Below, in pieces: positions 33,525 to 45,396 of a DNA stretch of 64,000 bases. The stretch's first letter is position 1. Every line of letters begins with the position of its first letter. This DNA is from Ryuthela nishihirai (lineage: Eukaryota > Arthropoda > Arachnida > Araneae > Heptathelidae). A program made the translations under genes and the position numbers. The stretch lies in the NCBI GenBank assembly GCA_038380435.1, contig JAWZYU010000011.1, forward strand, positions 75,265,501 through 75,329,500. The letters are read 5' to 3'. Below the pieces are notes generated by a model. That model saw only the letters and a list, made by a program, of their open reading frames with translations. It was not told where the DNA came from and ran no database searches.

Positions 33525-36500
33525 TCGCGATAACACTAAGGGTGGAAATGAGCAGGACGGAAGCGTTGATTTAACCAGACGCATTGAGGCTGGGGAAAGT
33601 GGGGAAGTTAGCGAAATTGGTAGATTGATAACGATGTTGGGGTAGAACAGGGTGCTAGCGGATGTGGTTCAAATCTGGTCGAAATGATTGATTCAGGTCC
33701 TAAATCAGTCTCGGAGGTGGAATATGAGATGAAGAAGCGAAGAGAGAAGGAGGCGAAAGATAGGGAAGAAAGAAGATTGGAGATGGAATGTAGGAGAGAG
33801 GAAGAAGAAAGAGATAGGGAGAAGGAAGAAAGAGATGGGGAAATAGAACTTAGACAAGTAGCTTTAAAAGAAAAGAAACGGTCGTGTACTGTAGAGAAGA
33901 GGAGGCTGGAAAAGGAAAGCAAAGCAAGGGAATTAGCTTGGCAAGAGGAAGAATATAGGAGTAGTGTTGTAGGTAAGGTAAAAGTGAAAATTAACATGAT
34001 AATTCTGTTAAAAATATAAATATCAGTAAAGATAATTTCCAGCAGAAATTAAAATTTAGCTGTGTAAATGATTGTCAGTATAATCCGATAAGACTGAATA
34101 AGTTTCGAAGGTTTAATGCAGATAATGCAGGAGCTAATAATAAGAGTGATAAAAGTAAAGTGTTTGTTAAAAGTGGCAGGTCTTGTCGTGATGAAAGTAA
34201 TTATAAGTCTGAGAAAGGCAAATGGTTTAATAAATGCAATTACGAGAAAAGTACTAGATAATATTGTAGATATTATTAAGAGTCATGGTGTCAGTAACGT
34301 GGAGAGTAATGAATGTGGCAACGTACAAACCAGCAGAAAAGTTAATGATGAGGCTACATCGAAGTTTGGGAAATGCCAGGATATTTTTAAGCATGATAAT
34401 GTTGAGAAGCCAATAGATAGAAGGTTTATTGAAATCATATTTATGCCTAATGCAGCTGGGAAAAAGCAGCTAATAAACCTAAGACTAATTGGAAAGATCG
34501 GAGTAATTTTCCGTTAAGGAGTATCCATGTTGACACAAAAGTCCTTGATGATAAGGTAAATGATACGAATGAGATGTTCAGTAATAATGATGAGAATAAG
34601 GTTAATTTTGAGGTACAAAACGAGAAAAGATATAGCAGGGATGCACTTAATGCAATTAATTGTAAGGTGGAGAAGAATGTGGCTAAATTTAGTGAAGAAA
34701 ATATTTCTCTAGATGATAAGTATAAAATATTATGTAAGGTACCTGATAAGGAGAAAGATGATGGTAAGGGTATTAGTATCAGAGAAAGAGAAGTAGACAA
34801 CAGCAATTTACATGAGGAGAGCAAAGTAAATATAGTATGGATAGTTATAAAATTAAATGTGAGAAGGATGAGGATAAGACAGATTTAAATAAGGGTTTAT
34901 CTAGTTGGGTTGTTGATACCGTTGTACCGTAACTAATAAGTATGATAAAATTAATTGTGAAGATAATACAATTACTGTAGTAGCAAGTATAGTTTTAGGT
35001 GATAAATGCAGGGTCGTCTTAAGGCATGGGCACACTGGACAGTTGCCCAGGGGCCCCACGTTTCTAAATTTTACAGAAGTTTGTGTTGATTAATCCTCGC
35101 TTTAGAGCATGTTTTTTCTTGAAACATTAATTTTGTTAAAAGTACCAATAAATCTATAGACTTAATTTTATTAACCGTTTACATTTTTATTCCCGTAGGT
35201 GGATGGGTAGGGGCCTCAGTGTATTGCTTTGCCCAGGGGCCTAAAATACGGTTAAGACGGCACTGGATAAAGGTGATATTGGTTGTGAAAGCGATGATCA
35301 CAGCAAAATAGAAATGATAACGAAAAATCAAGATGAGTTGTTCGTAAAGAATAAGGATGGTGTTGCAACTGCAGTTGGCTATCTAGTAGGAAATTTTATT
35401 AAATCCCAATCTCGCAATAATTTTCAGACAGAAGCATTGGCTCAGTCTGAGGTTAAAAATAAAATAGAATTTGATAAGGTGACTGATTCTGCGGGAAAGA
35501 ATCACGGGCAAGTAATTAAAATAAATGATCCTGATGTAAAGTGTGATCTTTCGATAGAAAGGAAATGTAATTTGAAAAGTAGGAGTAAATTTCAGTTGCA
35601 TAAAATATCTGAATGTGATTCTAAAAATAATTATCAGGCAGACAAGGACCCTAATGCTAAGATAAAGATTAATGTCTGCGTTGAAAGGGCGGAAGAAATT
35701 AGCCACGTAATGCAAGACAAGGACCCAATTGCTGATGGATATAATTCTGAGGTTACAGATAGGGTACAGCTATTCGATAAGTATAAATCAGAGGAAGTTA
35801 GACAGTTAATGAAAAATGAGAATCTGACTGAAAATTTAGGTAAGATCGGAAATGTAAACATTAAGGAATTAGGTGGTTAATATAAAAATATTAATATTGA
35901 GGATTATGTAAATAATAGTGATAAGGAGAAAATGTTAAAGGAGATAAGTGAGAGATTTTTAGACAGAAATGATCTTAAGGAAGTAGATTCTATAATTAAT
36001 GAGAGAGTGAGGAAGTGTTAAAAGTACAGTTAGGTGCTGTCGAGATGAAAAAAAGAGAGGCGATTTGGTCTTAATGACCGAGATAGTGACGATATGATTA
36101 CTGGAAGATTTAGCCGAAGTGCTGATCTAGCAGATAAAGGTTTTGCTATTCGTACAGTCATTGGAGAAAAGTTGATTAAAGGTAGAAGAAAATACAGAAG
36201 TAGACCTAAGTGGTCATTAGCTGTTAATAAAGAATAGTAGTCGGTGTTAACAGGAACGAGGCAAAAGGATTTGTTTCTGAAGTAAAGGATGGTATCTCGT
36301 TCAATAATAATGTTCCATTAAAACACGGAAGCTCAATAAAAAGTAGTGATAGAAGAAATAGAATATTTATTAGGAAAATGTTGGAAGGAAAAGGAAACAA
36401 GTCCGTAGGAAAACAGTCGCTAATGAAGTTTGAAAGGAATAGTACTTTTGAATGCATAATAAAGAGAAAGAATGCAAAATGAAAGATAAAGCGCGAGAAA

Positions 36501-36610
36501 TAGCATCTAATTATGCAGGAAGTAAGAGATTGACAGATGACAGGGAAACCGAAGGGGAGATATTTTGATGCGTCATCGTCATCGATACAGGACATCGAGC
36601 AAAGGTGAAA
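33525..36610 (+). pseudogene. Gag-like charged protein of an LTR-type element, broken
   Basis: Coding-like text of ~0.95 kb codons in total, spread over frames and split by a hAT MITE. 33540-33680: DLTRRIEAGESGEVSE and DVGVEQGASG. 33684-34000: a strongly helical Glu/Arg/Lys segment (YEMKKRREKEAKDREERR) predicted as coiled coil. 34020-36610: a long Lys/Asn/Asp/Ser-rich, probably disordered region with clear coding bias, including 188 uninterrupted codons at 35314-35880 and RRKYRSRPKWSLAV at ~36200. Frameshifts near 34010, 34270 and 34500, among other places. I find no zinc knuckle, protease, RT or integrase. The position between LTR-like repeats suggests a Gag or accessory protein of a retroelement; a host exon is less likely. 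Confidence 0.55.
35009..35265 (+). mobile_element. hAT-type MITE inside the Gag-like frame
   Basis: 257 bp: CAGGGTCGTCTTAAGGCA at the left end; the right end is the inverse of CAGTGCCGTCTTAACC. 8-bp flanks GATAAATG (35001-35008) and GATAAAGG (35266-35273), 7 of 8 identical. Skipping the insert and one flank joins ...VLGDK and GDIGCESDD in one frame. Confidence 0.92.
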
Positions 36611-37008
36611 TGCGCACGGCAGGGCTGCAGAAGCTCTAACCGACTGGAGTCACTCTATCTGAAAACACTCTGTCGTTAAGAAAGTTCCTGGGGTGTTGGT
36701 AACTAGGTTAGGGGTTGCAATGAAAGGGGTAGAGATGGCAACTCAGAAAGAGTGTGAAAATGAAAAGAGATGGAATTCGACCCATTGGTGGGAAGATGCT
36801 CTGTTCAAACAATGGTCATCGAGTCTGTGAACATTCAAAGAAGTGAACTGAAGTCAGTTACTTCTGAGTGACAGTGACGTTTGGTGCACTCCAAGTAAAT
36901 TAACTGTAGTCTTCGGGTGAGAACATTATTCACCGACAAGCTGGGTGTCATTAACATTAGAGTGACACAAAAACATAGCTTTTGCTGTTAGGTGATACTA
37001 GTCAAAAC

Positions 37009-37029
37009 TTTTTAACAGGGGGGGGGGCG
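37009..37029 (+). promoter_or_regulatory. Polypurine-tract-like G-run before right LTR
   Basis: ACAGGGGGGGGGGCG immediately abuts the TGTCATG start of the right repeat. In LTR elements a purine tract here primes plus-strand synthesis. Confidence 0.5.
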
Positions 37030-37614
37030 TGTCATGTCCCTCTAATTTATTTATTTATTTATTTTATTATTAATTTTTGTTGTTATTTTTATTGTTGTAA
37101 ATATACATGTAGTAAGTGTACTTTGGAAGTGCTGAGATGGGGATGTGACTCACGAGTTGTTTTCGGGTCTGAGCTGGCTGACTGGCAATGCTCACAAGTC
37201 GAAAGCACTTTCATGATAGACTCTGGCGCGAGTGCTAGCGCTGGAGACAATGGCAGCAATAATGAACAACAATCTGAGCATCTTTGTCAAACTGGGGCGA
37301 CGTTTGAACACGAATCATGGGATGCCGCTGTTGCTCAAAAACAAAACCTTTAAGGAGAGGGGTCGGTTTTGCGTGAACCAAGATTCAGTTCAGTTCTGTG
37401 TAAACCTGGTAGAGGTGCGAATTAAATATCCTCTCACCAAGTGTGAGGTCGCAAAGCGCAGATCTCCACCTCATTGCATGATTGTTTGCAGTAGCAAAGC
37501 AGCGAAGGCCCATGGAATCGAGCGCATCCCCAGCAGGTAATCGTATATAAATGTAAATAGACTGTGTCGTCTATATACAACTTTCGTGCTTGAATTGTTG
37601 GACACCTTTCTACA
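37030..37614 (+). repeat. Right LTR-like repeat
   Basis: TGTCATGTCCCTCTAATTTA to, possibly, CCTTTCTACA (TG...CA ends). The first ~213 bp match 33209-33417. The remainder includes a TATA-like CGTATATAAATG at ~37543 and is missing from the left copy. TTGGCCCAGCAAGTCTGAGG, just after the end (37620), resembles a primer-binding-site region, which would be expected after a 5' LTR rather than a 3' one. So a tandem or recombined arrangement is possible. The open frames over it are not convincing genes. Confidence 0.55.
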
Positions 37615-37679
37615 CATCACTTGGCCCAGCAAGTCTGAGGCATATGTCGATACGGGTATACCAACCCACAAACTTGTGA

Positions 37680-38085
37680 TTTTACCTAAGTAAGGGGAAA
37701 GTAATTAAGGGATTAATTAATCTCCTCTGCTAAGAAGCGAAATTTATGTCATCTAGCTCAACACGACATTCGGCACAGTTCAGTCCGCAGCATACGTAAT
37801 CACACGTGACGAAGTAAGAATCTTCGTCTCCCCCCCACCACCACACGTACCATGTATTGTTATGATGCCGAAGCAAAGGAAGTGTCTGAACCATCCTGAC
37901 AATTTCTGCTATGTGCATAGTAGTTTACAACGAAAACTTAGGAAGGAAATCTACAACATTACTACACGTGCATATTCTCTATAATTTGGTTGCAAGATGA
38001 ACCTGGGCTCCACGTATATACTATATTACCTACACAACAAATTTGTGAATGTGGTTAACTGGAAAACTCAAAAGTATGCCTTTTG
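37680..38085. other. No recognised feature
   Basis: Nothing supported. Confidence 0.5.
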
Positions 38086-38089
38086 CTGT

Positions 38090-39515
38090 ACCTATGGTGG
38101 AGCGACAAATGCGAACCACTTTGACGATGATATATCTGCGTGACAAAAAATATCAGGGATATCTAAAAAAAGCTAGCACAGCATAAAATATTCGAAAATA
38201 TTATCTACAATATGACCTGTTCCACATAGTGAAGAACTTCTGGTACCAGTTTCTCCAAAATCTTGGAATGAAGGAAGTAGTAACGAAGAGAGTGCAGATT
38301 TTTGTTAGCGATCCATCCACTTCCAAAGATTTGAACTACCAACCAGAAACCGATAAAATGTCATAATTAATTACTCAAGTAGATTTGAATGACCTAGTTC
38401 GTTACATAAAGTTAACAAAGGAGCAATCTGAACTCCTTGTTTGCAGGTTACAGTAGTGAATATTTCTTGAAGCAAGAACTGAAATAACAGATATCGACAA
38501 CGCAGTAAAATGTATTCCAAATATTTCACGGACTATAAAGTATATGTTTCTGTAAAGATATTAATGGTGTTATGAAAGACTAGGCATTGAACACAGTCTT
38601 AATTATTTGTGGATATTTATTGATTCAATCGAAATTAAGTTTAAAGTCACTTCTTGCACAATGTAAATAATAAATATCCAACATTTCCTTAACTTCATGC
38701 CATTGGTTTTAAAGAAACCTATAAAAGTACGTCGAAGATTCTGAATGCAGTAAAGTACAATGACTACGCTTGGCATGGTTATGATGCCATTTAAGGTTTT
38801 GGAATACTTATAAGTGTACAGGGAGGTTTTACAAATACTCTTGCTTTCTATGTTTGTGTGGATAATTGAAATTACAATTGGGGAGCAGTGGGAAAAGAGA
38901 AACGAATCTGTACCACGAAGAATTAAGGTAAACTATTTTTCACTGGTTGAACCAGAAACGTTCTTCTTCCACCTTTGCATTTAAAGCTAGGGTTAACGAA
39001 GGCTTTGAATAAAAAAAAAGAACTGGATTCACCTACCTTGAGAAGGGTTTTCTCAATATAACAGATACAACACTGCAAGAAGGATATTTCATTGGACCCG
39101 AAATGAAGAAACTTCTGAACGATGATGTATTTGAGACGAAGCTACAAGATACTGAACTGGCACTTGGCCATTCTTTAAAGCAGCTATGCACAAATTTCTT
39201 GCAAACAGCAAACAAGATAATTGCGAATCTCTGGTGTCAACTTTCCTACAATACTATAAAGAAATGGGTTGTTGAATGTATTTGAAAATTCATTTTCTAA
39301 AAATGAAAAATGTGGGGACTGTGAGTGATGAGCAAGGTGAAGACTTTCATCAGGATATATTCACGATGGAAAAGTGTTATCGAGGTAATTAGAATACTAA
39401 TATGATAGGAGATTACTGTTGGTTTCTTAAGAGGGAGTACATAGCGGAGTATAGAAAAAAAATTCGTGTGGCAAGCATTTCTAAGGAAATAGAAGGTGAT
39501 AATATAAATGAGCAA
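38090..39515 (+). pseudogene. Decayed member of an unnamed repeat-associated protein family
   Basis: Ordered blocks in changing frames: FWYQFLQNLGMKEVV (~38235), VDLNDLVRYIKLTKEQSELL (~38375), a YREVLQILLLSMFVW segment (~38815), VNYFSLVEPETFFFHLCI (~38930), GFTYLEKGFLNITDTTLQEG then FIGPEMKKLLNDDVF (39025-39130), and finally DEQGEDFHQDIFTMEKCYRG (39325-39385) and DYCWFLKREYIAEY (~39412-39450). The block order resembles a protein family I have seen widely repeated in arthropod and cnidarian genomes, probably a transposon protein, whose function I cannot state. A second copy of its C-terminus lies at 41965-42144. Many stops; not functional. Confidence 0.6.
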
Positions 39516-39579
39516 AATTGTATTTTAACATGAAAAACTTCACAAGGAAGCATTTATATGTGTATTTGTATGATACTGG

Positions 39580-39695
39580 TGTGCAGTGGCCAGATGCAGC
39601 AGATGTAGCTCAGGACAGTTATGTTTGGAGAACTAAATTGCCCGTTCTGGTTGGACCTCCGTAGCTCATGGCTGCTTGAGGATGATGATGATGAT
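39580..39695 (+). mobile_element. 3' tail of an RTE-like LINE (LINE D family)
   Basis: Encodes VQWPDAADVAQDSYVWRTKL then VGPP and a stop, followed by a (GAT)n tail. This is nearly identical to the 3' end of LINE D at 55220-55340. It is an extreme 5' truncation, common in this class. Confidence 0.88.
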
Positions 39696-39699
39696 ACTA

Positions 39700-40380
39700 G
39701 AAATTGGTTATTGATTGCATTATTAAAATTTGAGTATATCTTTTGATCCAGACGTGATAGACACATAGTATTCGCATTTTTGGAATTACCATGGCAATTT
39801 CCGTTAGAATCTGCAACTTTTGTTCGAAAAGTATGTAAAAAAATATTTTGTTAGCCAGTGTCATCAGGACTTTTCCAATCATGTGTCTTTTTACTACAGA
39901 TTTGGAATCATTCATTGCACCTGCAGAGCAGTAAATTAAATTGTATGCATCTTCCAAAGTTTGGTTTCTGGAACATATTGATTAAGAAATAAGTCATTTA
40001 TTTCCTACATTTCCTGCTTGATAAATGATTGTATTTTTCCTATTCTTATTATTGATATTGAAGGTCTATTATTTGCTGATATACCTGTTATTTTAGAGAA
40101 GTGTCGATACCAACGTTTTTTAAGCTTAACGCTCTGAGTATTATTATTATTAGATATTTAAATCTCCCTTGAAACATTTTTCATGATAGAAATATTATTT
40201 AATACCTTGGTCCAGTTGATTCTATGTTTAATTATTCAGTCACATCTCGTTTTAATATATATGCTTTAGGTAAGAAATTTCTTTTAACAATAACTCTAAT
40301 TTCGTCACATAACCATTGTTCTTTTATATCAATATTAGGTTCTAGTATTTTCCACTCATATGACAGTTTATTTATTTGAA
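39700..40380 (-). pseudogene. Possible LINE G N-terminal fragment
   Basis: Minus strand: YEWKILEPNIDIKEQWLC near 40360-40300, then TLEDAYNLIYCSAGAMNDSK near 39960-39890 and a Lys-rich run. The DAYNLIY.SAGA motif fits the region before RT in LINE G-like elements. Weak and interrupted. Confidence 0.4.
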
Positions 40381-41960
40381 ATATATAAAATAGAGAACGG
40401 TACTAGAAGCTACATCTAGTTTGTATAAGAAGAGGGATTTATCTTCAGACTTGTCCAAGCTTTCAGTGTTTTGACTTAGATCATCAGTCATTGTGTTATT
40501 CTCCCGAGGGATAATGCCACGCTCAATATGTAGTTTTCTTTCGGGTTTCAACCTTTTACTTTGGAGAATGCGTTAAATCTTTTGAAGATTGTATTCTCTC
40601 TAAACAGGAACGAAATCACTGTTATCCAGAAAGAAACGAAATATTTTTCAGTATCCTTTTGTTATTCATATCTGTCTTTGAAATATTTGAAACAGAGAAC
40701 TGTATAGTAAAACAAATGAATTTGAAATTAAGGAGTGCAATTCAGGTGTTTAATATACTCGATTAGGCACACAGACACCTTTAACCTGTTCAGCTGAAAT
40801 CAGTCGAGCCCTACCTTGAGATCCTATATCTATTCTGAAACCCGATCGAAGTCCTTGATTTATGCAAATAGTGTCACTTAATCCTGCCAGAGATGGAAGT
40901 CTTAACTCCTTGACTTCTTGTGTGAATCTGTTCGTGTCATATCTGAAACCCTTTCTTCAGCATACAAATTGTCCTCCGGAGACACATTTTGACACACATC
41001 TCGCAACACATGCAGCAATCGGAAAACTTCGTCTAGTAGCTTGCACTTTCATAGGGAGTGAAGAAGAAACATTTCTCACTTCCGACCCCATGTGTTCGGA
41101 CGACCTCCCTTTATATGCATCACAAAGCGGTCTCCTCTACTTAATTTTCTACGCAAGTGTTGTACACCAGACGCTCCCAGAGAACAGAAAGGGATACATA
41201 CACATCACTCTTGAACATGTTAAAAACAAGTGGAATAAAAGGAAATGCCCTAAAAACACACATAAGTAGAAATAAAAAGAATTGTCGATAAAAACAGCTG
41301 TATCAATGCTTACGTTTCAAAGTCTTCAAACATATCAGCTATTAAATAAAAATTAATATTAATTCTGCGAATAGTTATCATCATGATGATAATCTTTTTG
41401 CATAGTGAGCTTGCCTAAGGCACATCAAGTTTTTGAAATTGTCATCTACATTGAAATTGGCAGGCCATGGTTTGCTTGTCCCTGTTGTGTGATAAATTAA
41501 AATGCATAATTGGTTTAGTAGATTTAAAATTAATTGATTTCTATGAAACCAATATCTAATTATTTCTAAATGATCATTACTATTTTATTGCAATTAGTTA
41601 TTTACTTCACCACAGAGAAGAAAGGCATGAGTGAAAGAAAATTGAGTTGTTATTAAGTGTGTATTTTATGCATAATCATCAAGACAATTAAGAACTTTCA
41701 GAGGACCAATAACAATCCTTTAAGAATACCTGTGTTACTTATAACATTATTTTACGCATTTATACATTGCATAACGTTTTACGAATTTTAATATTTTAAT
41801 GTGCTATGCTTTATTGCTAATACACATTATTGTTACTAATGTAAACAAGCCATCATTCATTAGTCAGAGAATCACTGAATACACTGGGTAATACACAAAA
41901 AGGCTTTGAAATAAAAATAGCCAATCTGTACTAATTTCGAGGTGCTGAACACGAAAATGA
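40381..41960. other. Unassigned; contains a 135-codon open frame
   Basis: A frame at 40862-41269 is longer than most in this AT-rich region, but it shows no domain, signal peptide or homology that I recognise. Bases 40378-40440 faintly resemble F2. Confidence 0.35.
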
Positions 41961-41964
41961 CAAT

Positions 41965-42144
41965 GAAATTTGTCGATTGCTTCTTGATTTCTTCCCCGAC
42001 AACTGCGGCATGGTTAGTGATGAGCACGGTGAACGTTTTCACCAGGACATTGCAACGATGGAGAAACGATACCAGGGAAACTGGTCCACTTCAATGTTGG
42101 CTGGCTACTGTTGGACGCTCGCCAGAGATGATGATCCTGAGTAA
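41965..42144 (+). pseudogene. C-terminal fragment of the 38-kb protein family
   Basis: From 41992 in frame: FPDNCGMVSDEHGERFHQDI, ATMEKRYQGNW, GYCWTLARDD, stop at 42142. The same EQGERFHQD...MEKRYQG...DYCW block ends the 38-kb pseudogene, with clear sequence differences, so it is an independent copy. The 146-codon frame here runs in the wrong phase. Confidence 0.7.
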
Positions 42145-43540
42145 CGGGCAAAGCGACGTCGGAAGTAGAAGCAGAATTTTACCGATACATGTCATTTGTA
42201 AGTATTACTCTATAAGAAACTTTTGCGGATTTTTCAGAAATCGTAGTCAATTTTGCATTTTCATTGTCACATTCGTGTTCAGCAACTTGAAATCTTTAAG
42301 AAATGGCTACTGTTTTCTCAGAAGCATGACTTTTATGAAAATTTGTTACCCAGTGTTATTAATGAGAGAAAAATTAGCATAGTATGCAGGTTTTTTTCCT
42401 CCGGATTATAGATATTAATAAATGCTAAGTTTACTTTCTGTTGTATGTATTACTTAGTTTCAGAAAGCATCTTTTTAAGAGCTTGATAAATAAAAGAATC
42501 GTTCAAGTCAACATTCAATAAGAACTTCTGCCTCTTTCACGGAAATGGTATTTGTCAGAGTAAATTGATAAGAATCTGCCTAATTGGTTATAAAGGTTTC
42601 TCATATGCTTAAATAGGAGGTAACTAATGAAGGTGAGTAATCAGTATAATGAATATGCATTCAGTATTTTTAAATTGTAAGCGGATTTTTAATTGTTGAT
42701 TTTGCATGAACTTGGTGCATATATGGTTTACTTACATATATGACGTATGTGTTCATACGTTCAATTTCTGCATTTTATCTCAGCTTCGTTAACTGTTACG
42801 AATGCAATGAGCGTAACCCTTGTAGCTTGCGCATTTGGTAAAAAAAGTTGTTCTTTAAGGGATCATTAATCATACGTAAGTGAAAAGTGAAAAGAAAAGT
42901 GAAAAACAATGAGTTGCTCTTACCACAAAAAAGTTAAAGAAATTCCAAGCATAAAAATAGCAACTGATTTGTTTTTATTTCCTCTGGAGATCAAATGTCA
43001 TTTAGTTTTGTTTCGAGAGCGTGTGCGGCGGTTCTGAACTTTGCGTGCCAGCTCGTTCGAATTCTGTTTTTTTCCCAACGATGATGTGTTTTATGCGAGA
43101 AAGGATTTATTTTTTGCTTTTCCTGAATGAAAAAAAAGAAGCTGTGTTAAAATCGACTCAGTGGTAGAGCTGAGTTTCGGCGTGACCTCTCGAAACGAGA
43201 TTCGGGAATTAGAGAGTTGGTGGAGGAGAAACAAGCTCAGATCTCGCAGTAACACACATTAGAAATTTGTTCGTGTATTATAATTTGATTTCATCTTACT
43301 GAATTCATTGATTTAACTAATTGCGTTGAGTTTACTGATTAAACTAATTGAACTAGTTCATAAGTTTAGTTCATTGCACTGAATTAATTGACTAAAGTCA
43401 TTGGATTGAACTGATTCAATTAATATTAGCTGAATTATTTAATTTAATTATTTGTACTGAATATATCGGTTAATTATCTTTTGTGTAGAATGAATTTAAT
43501 TTGAACGCCAAAACTTTTATAATGGAAGCATTTTCCTTTA
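42145..43540. other. AT-rich; imperfect short repeats at 43280-43440
   Basis: ACTGAATTAATTGA-like motifs recur irregularly from 43280 to 43440. No gene supported. Confidence 0.45.
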
Positions 43541-43820
43541 GTTGGGTTATTTTTGACCTGCACCTTTTTGTTTTTTGCATACAATAGACTAAGTGAACAC
43601 AGAAAACTGGTCACAAGAACATAAAGGCTCCGAGAATGTTGCAAAAGGTGATCTATTGGGAAGTTGTTAGTAAGTAAATGAAAGCCTTCCGTCAAGACCA
43701 TCCCACGTGTTCTTTAAACTGCATAGGGTACAATTATCCTTCATATGGAATCACGGCTTAGCGTCCCATCCGATGAACGGCGTACTTTCCAAGCCTCATC
43801 GGGTCCTGTTTCTTATCGAG
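43541..43820 (-). mobile_element. F1 SINE, old
   Basis: Tail remnant at 43541-43590, then GGTCACAAGAACATAAAGGC, CCGTCAAGACCATCCCACGT and CGTCCCATCCGATGAACGGC. The head is not recognisable. Confidence 0.75.
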
Positions 43821-44300
43821 GTCAGAGCAAGGTTAGCCGGCCAGAACTGGTGAACAGTCGGTCACAACTGGGACTTCGACTGTCCGCTGAATCAACTTGC
43901 TCCTTGAACGTAAGGATTGTGTCAACCCAATTTATTGGCAACTATTGCTCTTCGACTGCAACATTTATGTTTCTTATTACAATTAACAATTGGGTAAACA
44001 CGTTGAAATTTTATTTTTAGGAAAACATTTGTTTGGTTTAATCACTTTTACAATATTTTTCTAACTCGAATCGTTCCAAAAAACCTAGTTAATCCTGGCC
44101 ACGGGAATAAAATTTGGTATTTTAAAAGCAACAGGTCAAAATCCTTATTTCGAAAAGAATTTAAAACAAAACTACGTTAAAGTTTAGTAAAATGATTTCA
44201 TAATAGAAAAATTTAACATTACATTTATTTTGTATCGAGTTAAATTCAACTATTTATAGTATATACCAGATACATCTCCTGTGATAATCTACCATAGAAT
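43821..44300. other. No recognised feature
   Basis: Nothing supported. Confidence 0.5.
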
Positions 44301-44597
44301 TATGTATATTAGGTTTTAACGTACAACGATATGAGATGCATTTAAGGGACAACTTTTTATTACTCAGGCAAAAGTAGAAGCATAACGGTTCTCTATGTTC
44401 GCACAATTATTTCATTAACGATTTCTATTTATATCATTATACATTCACAGGTACAGTGACAAGAAAAAAAATACTTCAAAATATATTTAAACATACAAGA
44501 GAAAAGTGAGTTTAAGAAGGTAAAATCTTTGGAATGAAATATTTTTCAAAATATAGGAGACAAGTATGTATATTAGGTTTTAACGTACAACGATATG
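44301..44597 (+). repeat. 33-bp exact direct repeat, 264 bp apart
   Basis: TATGTATATTAGGTTTTAAC followed by GTACAACGATATG occurs at 44301-44333 and 44565-44597 with different flanks. Confidence 0.9.
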
Positions 44598-44949
44598 TCT
44601 CTTACAGTAGGCGTCTATGGTTGCTGTTACTGGAAAGATGAAACTTAATGCGCTGTAAAATAAATAAAGCAATAGAGAATCTATGAATTTATTTAAATAA
44701 GTAGCAAAATTCTAATCTAACAATAAGTGGAACTCATAATTGATCCTGTCCTTTTGCAGAATCAAAGGGAGCTAAAGGGATATCAGAAATGCTCAAAGTT
44801 TCGAGGTATAGAATCAAAAATTAATTAACGTTAATTGTTAAGTTATTAAATTACTATCATTTGTTATTGTTAAGTATTAGTCTGACCATTTTCGGTGGTT
44901 GGGGATATAACCATCAATACCAGTTAATGGTAATTTGCCCCGAAAGCAA

Positions 44950-45210
44950 ACTTGCAGCCCCGAAAGGCAGTTGACTCAGTTGATAGTGCGCCAAGCTCGT
45001 AATCTGAAGTTCCTATTTTTAATCCCCATTGTGCTTGGGTAGCGATTTTCTCCGCTAATCCTCATTCTGCTCTCGGTGAGAAAGGAGACTTCGAGGGTCT
45101 TGGAAAGACAATTCTTCATCTAATGGGGGAGTTAATCTGTCGACCAGTGCACATGAAAGTCACCTCTCTGAACGTTAATGAACAGGATTATATGTCCTGG
45201 ATCTGAAGTT
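44950..45210 (+). mobile_element. F1 SINE, very diverged
   Basis: Head GACTCAGTTGATAGTGCGCC then AAGCTCGTAATCTGAAGTTC matches F1's head. The body follows in F1 order (TCTCCGCTAATC; GGTCTTGGAAAGAC; CATCTAATGGGGGAGTTAA). Confidence 0.65.
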
Positions 45211-45362
45211 ACTATTTCCAATAGCCATGGATGATAAAAAAAATGTGATTTAAGTTGAACAATATCAGGTGTACCAGAAACTTTCTTCGTTAACGAAATG
45301 TAACCATGAATTTTTTGCGTTTTCTTTTGTTTTCGGAAGCATATTATTTATTTTATGCATAT

Positions 45363-45396
45363 ATTTGATTTTGTATTTTTTTATACAAAATCAAAT
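45363..45396. repeat. Perfect 14-bp hairpin
   Basis: ATTTGATTTTGTAT, a six-base T loop, then ATACAAAATCAAAT. Part of it repeats just downstream. Role unknown. Confidence 0.8.

Noticed and set aside
33608..33997. 129-codon Ser/Leu-rich minus-strand protein
   Set aside because: Exact antisense of the Glu/Lys-rich coiled coil of the Gag-like region; a shadow frame.
40378..40440. Fourth F2 SINE
   Set aside because: Only ~60 bp of loose similarity (CTAGAAGCTACATCTAG); too weak to annotate.
40862..41269. 135-codon protein gene
   Set aside because: No domain, signal peptide, splice context or family resemblance; length alone is not convincing in 64 kb.
41942..42382. 146-codon gene
   Set aside because: The recognisable protein family reads in a different frame over the same bases; this frame is incidental.
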